Assembly: GCF_024679245.1 (NCBI RefSeq)
Contig: NC_090184.1
Coordinates: 17,703,644 to 17,767,643 of the forward strand
DNA from: Pseudorasbora parva
Taxonomy: Eukaryota > Chordata > Actinopteri > Cypriniformes > Gobionidae
DNA: 64,000 nucleotides
Reading direction: 5' to 3'
The position numbers and the translations under genes were made by a program. Shown here piece by piece: positions 12,801 through 21,352 of this stretch (position 1 is the stretch's first letter; each line of letters starts with the position of its first letter). Below the pieces are notes generated by a model. It did no database searches and was not told where the DNA came from. It was given only the letters and a program-made list of their open reading frames with translations.

Positions 12801-13197
12801 TGTCAGTGGCAGTGACATGACAGAAATGAAAGCTTTAGCATTCTGCGGGGAATACTCAATTACTACGTCACTTAATGCCTTCACTCTAATCCAATGATAT
12901 TCTCATGCTCACGGTATAAAGGCTCTGTACTTACACGTTTGAGTTCGCAGACACTGAAGCGACGATTACCCCCATCCTCCCCACCACCACCTGGATGGCC
13001 CTGTCCATACCCTCCTAGGGGGTCGGCTGTGCCCCTGCCCTGCTCTTCAGGCAGGAATTGCAGATCCGAGACCCTCAGATTATGCACTACGGACGGGGCC
13101 TTTGCCAAATGACTCTGTACACTATCATCTTGCTGAGCTGTTAATAAATGCACTATTGTCAATATATTTCTCCCGAGTCTTTCTGGTAGAACTGACA
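12801..13197 (+). repeat. Candidate solo LTR
   Basis: Begins TGTCAGT and ends ACTGACA, an inverted 7-bp pair of the TG...CA kind. Inside are a TATAAA at 12,915, a C-rich segment and AATAAA at 13,143 followed by a T/G-rich stretch, in the order U3-R-U5 would give. No flanking target duplication is seen, and no paired LTR was found in the window, so this remains a candidate. Confidence 0.3.
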
Positions 13198-13470
13198 CTG
13201 TGGTCAAGTAAAAAAGGCAACATGGCGGATATAGTAGATCCAGATAGAGTTGTGCAGGTAGGATGTCACTTTGTAGGCCAACTGGCAGTTAGCATCACAC
13301 TGGGTCCCTCGATAACGGATTTTCCCAAAGGCTTTAAGATTATCACTATAAAACAAATATACTATATATGCAAACTAGTTGCTAGACTTCAACATCAACA
13401 TCAATAAGCTTCCAACAACTCTTTCTGTTTTTATCTAAAAACATTTTTCCAGAATGTTTGAGTTATAAGT

Positions 13471-14232
13471 AAGTTGATAATGTACACCCAGCCGGTTGTT
13501 ATCACAGAATAAACCCCAACAGAGTGATCAGGACTTGCATCAGTCTGAAGGGGTTTATTCTGCGATAACACCCAGGCTGGGTGTACATTATCCTGCTTAT
13601 TACACTGCTACTAGTCTCAAATATATAATTATTAGACACAAAATTGTCTTGAGATTAAATATTTTATTAGCTCTTACGCAAAGCTTCCGTGAAGAAAAAC
13701 AGTTCCAACCTGCTTTAAGCGTTTATCTATTGCTGAAGATTTGCCATGCCCTTGCTAAATGTAGAATGAAACCAAGCCTATGGTTTACTCACCCTCAAGT
13801 TATCGTAGGTGTATATGACATTCTTCTTTCAGACAAATACAATCGGAGTTATATTTAAAAAGTCCAGGCTAACGTTAATCCAAGCAGTAGTTGTAGTTGT
13901 GTTTGAAGTCCATAAAAAAATGCAGCTGTCCGTCAAATATCGTGCTGCACATGACTCCGATGGGTTAATAGAGCCTTCTGATTCGAATCGATGCGTTTGT
14001 GTAAGAAAAGTATCTATATTAAAAACGTTATAAAGGAAACCTGCCTTGAAGTCTTCCATTGTAACCCACGGCTGTTTAAGTCACAAAATGGCGCCAGCTT
14101 TAAGCATAGAAGTAGTACCGGTCAAGATAACTCGTAGTACCCGTATAAGCGGGTGTTATCTGGAAATAACATACCGCTGGAATGCGCGATTGACCAATCA
14201 GAATCAAGTATTTCACAGAGCCGAGTAATAAT
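13471..14232. mobile_element. Non-autonomous DNA element with strong terminal hairpin
   Basis: The left edge is a nearly perfect hairpin. The arm at 13,471-13,517 (GATAATGTACACCCAGCCGG start) pairs with 13,549-13,603. Downstream sequence to about 14,230 (GCGGGTGTTATCTGG, ATTGACCAATCAGAAT) looks like the rest of a common fish MITE. The right boundary is approximate. No coding potential. Confidence 0.55.
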
Positions 14233-15384
14233 AGTTTATAAAAGCACAGTTATAGGCATAAAAAGTTTACCTCTTTGGAATGATGATGTTTAATCTCCCC
14301 GACTGCCTATATGTAGTTCCTTTTAATAACTTGTTAGCGACTGCTTTTTTAAAGACACGTAACAGCTTAAAATAATCACGGGTGGGGTACTACTGATGTA
14401 TTTTTTGTTGTAGAATAAAACGTCAAAGTGTCTTGAGCTTGTGTTAACCCCACACCTTATTTCAGCCATTTAACCAAAACCCCATTCAAAAAACCATTGA
14501 CTGTGCTAAAATGCTAACTCGCTTCTTAAGTTTTTGCCTATAGAGTGATGTCATACCCACACCACTCTATTATTTTCATACTACACACATTCATACTACA
14601 TAGAACTTATTTTTTTAGCAGTCATGAATTAATTACTTATTCAAAATAAGTACCTACATGCATCAAATCTGAATAAACACTTTTGTTTTCTCATAATATA
14701 CACTGCACATCACCACATTTTTCAATGATTCTCAAACGACTAGACAGATGAATCAGTCTCTCTAAATCCCTCTGTTCCACAAGCTACTCTGTTCTGATTA
14801 GCCAGATTATCAACTGTATCAATAACAGTGCATAGCCGACCACTAACATGAAAGTTTGTAAAACAACATATTTCGAAAACCCTGTAGAAAACACATACAT
14901 AAATTATTATTCATACTTACAGGTGGGGATTCTGAGGAGCGAGTTTGTCCAAATAAATTGGGTACTGACCCATCTTTCAAGAGCAAGCGTTTTGCGAAAC
15001 CCGCATTGAACTCCGAAATTTAAGAAGCGGTCGTCAGTAAAATCCTGTGTTGAAGGACGGGTCAAGTTCTTTATGGGCGGAAAATGTACTACATAGGCGG
15101 GCATTATGCAAATATCTTATCTAGGGACGTTGAGTCGTATCACAGTGGGATTTCAATTACAGAAGACTCGTTTAGACGTTCAGAGTCGATCCTTGTTATT
15201 TTTGGGAGAAAATTACATTATTTATTGTGGTCTTTCAACTTTACAACTTTGCAGATGATAACATTCACAAGCTATTACACACTGAATGAAAGGGAATGTT
15301 TGAAAAACCATAATAGGGACACTTTAACTTTTAAATGCATCATTATGCAAACATGTGAGGAGAGTCTCCACATAAAAGAACAAC
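14233..15384. other. No gene seen
   Basis: Repeat-like, non-coding. The 14,920-15,350 part resembles old MITE sequence. The 136-codon open frame at 15,084-15,494 runs into the dispersed repeat and has no recognisable domain. Confidence 0.45.
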
Positions 15385-15645
15385 GACTGTCAGATCAACG
15401 TGCTACTACATTTCTCTCCAATATTGTAGAAAATTCAAATCAATGGAATGTGGAGGATTTTAACTGTGACAAGATGATTGACGGGGCAGTTTAAAGAGCA
15501 ACAGGATGCACAAAACTGAGTGACAGAGCGGCCCGGTAAAGGTGCAATTATAACAAAGTAGTATGTCCCAAAATGTGCCTTCTTCACAAAAGCAGTGCAT
15601 ACTTTTAGGGCATAGTATGAGTAAGCAAATTGGGAAGCAGCAAGG
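15385..15645. repeat. Dispersed repeat, copy 2 (shared with 4.99-5.27 kb)
   Basis: Second copy of the repeat, same orientation. It starts near GATCAACGTGCTACTACATT and ends near GGGAAGCAGC. A 22-bp insertion difference is visible near the start. Confidence 0.75.
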
Positions 15646-15652
15646 GATTTAC

Positions 15653-15720
15653 AGAGAAAAACCCAGCAGCATTTAGCTGGTAATGTGACTCACATGGCAG
15701 CTTCCATAAGGCGAGCTGTT
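15653..15720. repeat. Short direct repeat flanking a Tc1 remnant, copy 1
   Basis: AAAAACCCAGCAGCATTTAG...CATGGCAG is repeated in the same orientation at 16,540-16,590 (AAAAACCCAGCAGTATTTGG...CATGGCAG). The two copies bracket the Tc1 remnant at 15.9-16.34 kb. Confidence 0.6.
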
Positions 15721-15889
15721 CTGTAGAATCAAAGTTTTATTAGGCTACAGAAAGGTGTATATTTTATACGCATTTCAAAAATACTATTTGTTTCTTATGG
15801 CTATTTTTAATGAGGAAACAATGACTGAGTACACCATTTTCAAGTTTGTTACAGCACAAGCCCCACTAGTTGCTGTGGATGTATAAATG

Positions 15890-16340
15890 CAACAACAGCT
15901 CAGCATGTAAACATCATCTATTCTCAATTTCACTCACTACCGAGCTCCAAAGTGCTTCTGGAACCAATATAAGCACAAGAGTTGTTTGGGGGTTTCATTA
16001 AACAAGTTTCAATGGGCATACAGCTGCACACAAGCCTGAGATCAGTACAGACACACTCTCTGGAGTGATCACCAATCACACGTCATAACACAATATCTGG
16101 CAGTCTGACAACACTTGCCCAAATGCATATGCCAACTGTAGAGTTTGGTGGAGGAGGACAAATGGTTTGGGACTGTTCCATGGTGCAGAATAGGCCCGTT
16201 CGATCCAATGCAGGAAATTGTATCTAAAATCAACACCATGCAAATGATACTTGGGGTGATTTTGTGCTAAGAATTTTGGGGGATGCTACTGCCAGGTTTC
16301 AGTATTATAATGTCCCAATGCACAAAGTGTAGTCCAGAAA
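15890..16340 (+). pseudogene. Tc1-like transposase remnant
   Basis: Plus-strand fragment with deletions. Readable pieces include SSKVLLEPI-type sequence from the DNA-binding half, LWSD at about 16,060, and TVEFGGGGQMVWD at 16,137-16,172, matching the conserved KFGGGGIMVWG block of Tc1 transposases. Several catalytic blocks are missing and frames shift. It is a different Tc1 family from those at 2.9 and 17.4 kb. Confidence 0.7.
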
Positions 16341-16599
16341 TGCATATAAACATGTGTTTTAGGCCCCTCATTATGAGCTTAGCACTTTTGTGAATTTTGA
16401 TTTTGCATAAATACAGCATCTCATTAAAATATGAATAATATTATTAAAATATTTCACAATAATAATAACAACACAAAAATACATGAATTTATGTATGACT
16501 GAAAACAAACCTTCTGAAAGCCAAAAACCGGAATTTATCAAGAAAAACCCAGCAGTATTTGGTTGGTCAAACATGGCAGTCTCGATAATATTACCCATG

Positions 16600-17359
16600 A
16601 TGGCTCCATGTAAAATTAAAAAAACTTTTATTAATCTATATTTTAAATATATTTCAAATATCTAAAATAAATGTAATAAGAAATCAATGAATGAGTGCAT
16701 TTCCAATACCAAAGTTGTGTATTTCATATGTTCGCATGTTTGAATGCTAAAGATATGTGTACATTACTATAGGAAGGAGGAGGCGAATTGCCTTTGTTGC
16801 TTAAAAGAGTATAATAACAGGTCTATAGGGCCGACCTCTTATAATATGTGCCAAGGGGCCTCGCGGGGCCAGATCGTGGTAGAATTTGATAGGCATGCAC
16901 TTCACCATGTCCTTAACTTATCAAACATATCCCATAACTGCTTCATTAAATCTTGGATACAAGTAAAATCTTTGAAGTACACGCTATAATTTCAGTGTAA
17001 TGATACCGTTCCCCCATGAAGTGGAGGAACATCAGCAACATCAGCAGAAAAGTTTCTTCCACCCTTCCTACCTCGACTACTGTACTTAATTAAAAAACAC
17101 ATTAGTTCATGTTTACTGTTATGTGCTGTGGCAAAGAGACACCGACCAAATGAGGACAGGGAAGTTCCCACAGGGAGTGTCTGTATCTTTAGCTGTTCAT
17201 TATAAGCGCTATCTAAAAATATCTGGAAAGGGTCATAAACAAGGCTTAATAATAAGCAAAGGCTTCAAATATTTACTGAAAGAAAATAAAATGTCATTAG
17301 GTAATGTCTGTTCTATTGCTGAATAACATTTAATCCAAGAAAAAGGAAATATCTTAAAG
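16600..17359. other. No gene seen
   Basis: AT-rich. A moderately GC-rich patch at 16,800-16,900 (AGGTCTATAGGGCCGACCTC) contains a small inverted repeat. No convincing ORF. Confidence 0.5.
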
Positions 17360-17751
17360 GAAATTTCAGAGAGTCATTGGAAAGCATTAGATCTGGTGAC
17401 TGTTAGGGCCATTTTAGTACAGTGAACTCATTGTGATGTTCAAGAAACCAATTTGAAATGATTCAAGCTTTGTGACATGGTGCATTATCCTGCTGGAAGT
17501 AGCCATCAGAGGATGGGTACATGGTGGTCATAAAGGGATGAACATGGTGAGAAACAATGCTCAGGTAGGCCGTGGCATTTAAATGATGCGCAATTGGCAC
17601 TAAGGCCGTGTGTCCACCAAAGCGTTTTAAGCCAGCAGAAAACGCTAGGCGCTCAGCTGAAAACGCCTCGCTGTGAGCGCTTGAGAGCGTTTTGGCAGGC
17701 AGCGTTTTTTTTCTTCAGCTGAGACTCTTTGCTTGTTATGATATGGAAAAT

Positions 17752-17966
17752 CGTCTCGGGTTACTATTGTAACCCTTGTTCCCTGAGAGGGAACGAGACA
17801 CTGCGTCGTCGAGTGACGACACTCTGGGAACGCCCCCAGCGTGACGGCTCTGAAGTATGAATGAAATCAGCCACCAATCCGATTGGTGCAACGTCGTGAC
17901 GTAACCGGCGACGGCGTACACGGAAGCTATAAGAAGGCGCCGCCCCAAACAACAGACAGCCTTTGC
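17752..17966 (-). repeat. DIRS left (3') inverted terminal repeat
   Basis: Downstream end of the element. The inner portion mirrors the right repeat almost perfectly. The first 50 bases or so, starting CGTCTCGGGTTAC, are unique to this end. Their complement is at about 18,000-18,057 in the internal region. Confidence 0.92.
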
Positions 17967-17999
17967 GATGAAGCGAGCGCTCTACGTGTAGGTGTGGCG

Positions 18000-18112
18000 A
18001 CGAGACGCAGTGTCTCGTTCCCTCTCAGGGAACAAGGGTTACAATAGTAACCCGAGACGTTCCCTATATCGAGGGAACTCAACACTGCGTCGTCGAGTGA
18101 CGACACTCTGGG
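18000..18112. repeat. DIRS internal complementary region
   Basis: Joins, in one block, the reverse complement of the left outer terminus (GGGTTACAATAGTAACCCGA portion) and the reverse complement of the right outer terminus (TTCCCTATATCGAGGGAACT portion). In DIRS elements this block is thought to template restoration of the ends during circle formation. The exact joining point is at about 18,059. Confidence 0.9.
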
Positions 18113-18180
18113 AACGTCAATACCCACTATGCCACACCGAGACACGCCCATCCTGGTGTGAAGCTGGAGCCCAGGCACAC

Positions 18181-21126
18181 TCAGGACGCAAGCACTCTAG
18201 CACCCGGCGTAGCCGGGAGGTCCAGCTTATAAAATCTTATAAAGGTGTGTGGATTAGCCCAACCCGCCGCCTCACAAATCTCAATAAGTGAGGCTCCCGA
18301 AAGGAGGGCCACCGAGGAGGCCAAGCCCCTCGTAGAGTGAGCCCTCACGGCCATGGGTGAAGGCATATTGCGCACCCGATAAGCCGTGGCTATCGCCTGC
18401 ACGATCCAGTTACTAATAGTCTGTCTCGCCGCAGGCAACCCTTTCTTAGGGGGGCCAAAGCACACCAGAAGCTGGTCCGATTTCCTCCATTGAGCCGACC
18501 TGTCTAGATAGATCCTCAATGCCCTAACCGGGCAGAGCAGGTGCAGCCTAGCTTCCTCTGCCGTCGCGTGAGGCGGAGGATGAAAAGCCTGAAGAAATAC
18601 TGACCCCATCCCTGAAGATGGGACCTTGGGCACGTAACCCGGTCTGGGATGCAAGATAGCTTTCACCCCGCCCGGGGCAAACTCCAAGCAAGTAGGCGTG
18701 ACCGCCAATGCCTGGAGGTCCCCCACTCTCCTCAGAGAAGTGATGGCGAGGAGAAAAGCTACCTTCAGGGTCAGATTTCTCGCCTCAGCCGACTCCAATG
18801 GTTCGAAGGGGGCCTCAGCCAACCCTTCCAGAACCACTGCCAGGTCCCAAGCCGGGACTCTGGGATGAGCCGCAGGCCTCAATCTCCTAGCCCCACGGAG
18901 AAAACGCACAACCAAGTGGTGTCTACCCAAAGGGCCCCCTTCCAAAGGCGAGTGGAAAGCCCCTATGGCTGCCACATACACCTTCAGAGTGGATGGGGTC
19001 AAACCAGCGGAGAAACGGTCTTGGAGGAACTCCAGTACTGAAGCGACTGCGCAGTCAACTGGGTCCACCCCCCTTTCTCTACACCAGCTAGTGAAGACAT
19101 TCCACTTTAGGCTATACAGTTTCCTCGTAGAGGGAGCCCTAGAGCTGAGAATGGTCTCAACGACCTCTTGTGGCAGACCCTCCTCTAGGTACTGTGCCCC
19201 CTCAGAGGCCAGACCCAGAGGTTCCACAACTCTGGCCTGGGGTGGAAAATCACACCCCCTGCCTGAGACAGCAAGTCCCTCCTCAGAGGGACCTGCCACG
19301 GGGTTCCGTCTAGAAGTGCCACAATGTCGGAGAACCAAGCTCGGGACGGCCACCGGGGTGCCACTAATAGGAGGCTGACGCCCTCCCGGTGGACTCGCTC
19401 TAGAACTCCCGGGAGCAGAACGATCGGGGGAAATGCGTACAGACGCTGCCTCGGCCACGTCTGTGTCATGGCATCCAGCCCCAACGGGGCCGGAGGCCTG
19501 AGGCTGAACCACAGTGGGCAGTGGGTCGTTTCTACGGAAGCAAACAGATCCACTTCCACTGGGCCGAACCTCTTGCACATGGCCTCCACCACCTCTGGGT
19601 GGAGCCGCCACTCCCCGGGCCTCAGCCCCTGCCTCGACAGGACATCTGCTCCCTGGTTCTGGTCCCCTGGGACATACATCGCTCTGAGAGACGACAGTTT
19701 CCCCTGGGACCACAGGAGGATCTGAAGCGCCAACCTGCATAGTGGGCGTGACCTCAGACCCCCCTGGTGATTGAGATACGATACCACCGACGTATTGTCG
19801 GATCGTATCAGGACATGGTGGCCGTGAAGGTCTGGGAGAAAGCTCCTCAAAGCTTTGTAAACCGCCAACATTTCCAAGCAATTTATGTGCCAGGAGGAAT
19901 GTTGGGGTCCCCACGAACCCCTCATGAACCGGCCTTCCATGACCGCGCCCCAGCCCGTGAGGGAGGCGTCTGTTGAAAGGATCTTCCTGCAACATAACGC
20001 TCCTAACACAGGCCCTTGGGACAGGAACCTCGGATCCTTCCATATAACGAGGGAACGAAGGCATCTGCGCGTTACCCTGATCATACGGAAAGGTTTTCCC
20101 CTCGAGGAAAACCCCTTGGTTCCTAGCCACCACTGGAGGGGCCTCATGTATAGCAGACCCAACGTAATTACGTTGGATGCTGCTGCCATGAGTCCCAGCA
20201 GTCTCTGAAACTGCTTCACAGTGCGGCTGTGGCCTAGCTTCACCCCTGAGACCTCCGCCAGTATAGAACACACCCGTGCGGGAGACATGCTCGCCCGCAT
20301 CGAGGTTGAGTCCCATACCACCCCGAGGAACGTGGTCCTCTGGGCGGGTATCAACACGCTCTTGGCCGTGTTCAGTCTCAGCCCCAAGCACCTGAGATGG
20401 GCTAAAACGACATCTCGATGCCGAATCGCCATCTCGCGCGACTTTGCCATAATGAGCCAGTCGTCGATGTAATTCAGCACACGGATGCCCTGCAGCCTCA
20501 TAGGGGCCAGAGCTGCATCCATGCACTTCGTGAAGGTGCGAGGGGAAAGAGCTAGACCGAAAGGAAGCACCCGATATTGGTACGCTTCGCCCCCGAAAGC
20601 GAACCTCAGGAACTTCCTGTGGGCAGGAAGGATGGAGACATGAAAATATGCGTCCTTTAGATCTATCGTGACGAACCAGTCCTCGAACTGGATCAGATTC
20701 ACGATCATTTGAATTGTGAGCATCTTGAACCTGAATCTCCTCAGAGACCGATTCAAGTACCTCAGATCTAATATTGGACGTAAGCCTCCACCCTTTTTGG
20801 GAACAATGAAATAACGGCTGTAAAAGCCCGACTCCCTGTCTGGCGGAGGGATTTTCTCTATCGCCCCCTTGACCAGCAGAGACTGCACTTCTTGTTCCAT
20901 AACCTGCCTCTGGGCCGGGGGGACCACAGTCCAGACCACCCCGCTGAACTTCGGTGGTGGAACTCTGAACTGCAATCTGTACCCCCTTCCCACTGTACTC
21001 AGGACCCAAGCAGAAATATTCGGGAGGCACATCCATGCGCCGATATATTCTACTAGGGGAACCAGCCTCTCGAGGCTGGTCTCTGGTACCCACCGAACCC
21101 CCTGCCCGACCCCCTGAAGCGGCCAC
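18181..21126 (-). CDS. DIRS tyrosine recombinase ORF (overlaps the RT ORF)
   Basis: An open frame of 981 codons. Only the C-terminal 320 residues or so (about 659-981, roughly 18,181-19,152) look like conserved protein. The upstream part lies antiparallel to nothing but in another frame of the RT ORF, so it may be open only because the region is GC-rich. The recombinase has an N-terminal SAM-like DNA-binding part (STRKLYSLKWNVFTSWC) and then the catalytic domain. Catalytic residues are visible: Arg in SLRRVGDL (about 799-800), His and Arg in AHSTRG (931-934) and the nucleophilic Tyr in FIRFYKLDL (966). The enzyme is expected to integrate the circular DNA intermediate. The true start and the way it is translated from the overlap (reinitiation, frameshift or spliced RNA) cannot be read from sequence. 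A decayed relative is at 53.2-53.76 kb. Confidence 0.88.
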   Translation of the reverse strand: MAASGGRAGGSVGTRDQPREAGSPSRIYRRMDVPPEYFCLGPEYSGKGVQIAVQSSTTEVQRGGLDCGPPGPEAGYGTRSAVSAGQGGDRENPSARQGVGLLQPLFHCSQKGWRLTSNIRSEVLESVSEEIQVQDAHNSNDRESDPVRGLVRHDRSKGRIFSCLHPSCPQEVPEVRFRGRSVPISGASFRSSSFPSHLHEVHGCSSGPYEAAGHPCAELHRRLAHYGKVARDGDSASRCRFSPSQVLGAETEHGQERVDTRPEDHVPRGGMGLNLDAGEHVSRTGVFYTGGGLRGEARPQPHCEAVSETAGTHGSSIQRNYVGSAIHEAPPVVARNQGVFLEGKTFPYDQGNAQMPSFPRYMEGSEVPVPRACVRSVMLQEDPFNRRLPHGLGRGHGRPVHEGFVGTPTFLLAHKLLGNVGGLQSFEELSPRPSRPPCPDTIRQYVGGIVSQSPGGSEVTPTMQVGASDPPVVPGETVVSQSDVCPRGPEPGSRCPVEAGAEARGVAAPPRGGGGHVQEVRPSGSGSVCFRRNDPLPTVVQPQASGPVGAGCHDTDVAEAASVRISPDRSAPGSSRASPPGGRQPPISGTPVAVPSLVLRHCGTSRRNPVAGPSEEGLAVSGRGCDFPPQARVVEPLGLASEGAQYLEEGLPQEVVETILSSRAPSTRKLYSLKWNVFTSWCRERGVDPVDCAVASVLEFLQDRFSAGLTPSTLKVYVAAIGAFHSPLEGGPLGRHHLVVRFLRGARRLRPAAHPRVPAWDLAVVLEGLAEAPFEPLESAEARNLTLKVAFLLAITSLRRVGDLQALAVTPTCLEFAPGGVKAILHPRPGYVPKVPSSGMGSVFLQAFHPPPHATAEEARLHLLCPVRALRIYLDRSAQWRKSDQLLVCFGPPKKGLPAARQTISNWIVQAIATAYRVRNMPSPMAVRAHSTRGLASSVALLSGASLIEICEAAGWANPHTFIRFYKLDLPATPGARVLAS

Positions 21127-21266
21127 CCGGCAGAGCTTAGTCGGGGAGGATTTTCGGTGTGCGCACGCATTCGCTGCCCCGCCGCAGGTCGATTTCGAGG
21201 CGGCTGGGACGGCGCACGTACGCGGGAAACCGATGAGGCCCGAAGCGTTGTTAACGGCGGGAACAC
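19185..21266 (-). CDS. DIRS reverse transcriptase / RNase H / methyltransferase-like polyprotein
   Basis: A 693-residue ORF that copies the element's RNA into DNA. The RT domain spans about residues 120-320. It shows FIVPKKGGGLRPILDLR at about 153-169, IDLKDAY (first catalytic Asp) at 201-207, LPFGLALSP at about 234-242 and the YIDD box at 266-269. RNase H follows with a D-E-D-D set: Asp433 (STDAS), Glu465 (NCLEML), Asp490 (RSDN) and Asp541 (GADVLSR). The C-terminal 130 residues carry EVDLFAS, a conserved Trp/Pro-rich stretch and YAFPP, matching the region called a Dam-like methyltransferase in DIRS elements; its activity is unproven. No integrase or protease motif is seen, as expected for DIRS. 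The 3' part of this frame overlaps the recombinase ORF on the same strand. No disabling mutation was noticed. Confidence 0.93.
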   Translation of the reverse strand: MFPPLTTLRASSVSRVRAPSQPPRNRPAAGQRMRAHTENPPRLSSAGWPLQGVGQGVRWVPETSLERLVPLVEYIGAWMCLPNISAWVLSTVGRGYRLQFRVPPPKFSGVVWTVVPPAQRQVMEQEVQSLLVKGAIEKIPPPDRESGFYSRYFIVPKKGGGLRPILDLRYLNRSLRRFRFKMLTIQMIVNLIQFEDWFVTIDLKDAYFHVSILPAHRKFLRFAFGGEAYQYRVLPFGLALSPRTFTKCMDAALAPMRLQGIRVLNYIDDWLIMAKSREMAIRHRDVVLAHLRCLGLRLNTAKSVLIPAQRTTFLGVVWDSTSMRASMSPARVCSILAEVSGVKLGHSRTVKQFQRLLGLMAAASNVITLGLLYMRPLQWWLGTKGFSSRGKPFRMIRVTRRCLRSLVIWKDPRFLSQGPVLGALCCRKILSTDASLTGWGAVMEGRFMRGSWGPQHSSWHINCLEMLAVYKALRSFLPDLHGHHVLIRSDNTSVVSYLNHQGGLRSRPLCRLALQILLWSQGKLSSLRAMYVPGDQNQGADVLSRQGLRPGEWRLHPEVVEAMCKRFGPVEVDLFASVETTHCPLWFSLRPPAPLGLDAMTQTWPRQRLYAFPPIVLLPGVLERVHREGVSLLLVAPRWPSRAWFSDIVALLDGTPWQVPLRRDLLSQAGGVIFHPRPELWNLWVWPLRGHST

Positions 21267-21352
21267 AACATCGATTTCCCCAGAGCTGCGGGCTCGGAAC
21301 GACCTCGGTCGTCCGCCCCCGGGAGGGCCAGCTCTGAGCGATCCTGCCGCAG

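Noticed and set aside
12881..13207. Overlapping Pro-rich and Gly-rich ORFs at 12.9-13.2 kb
   Set aside because: Both strands are open only because of a C-rich tract. The structure fits an LTR-like repeat better than a protein.
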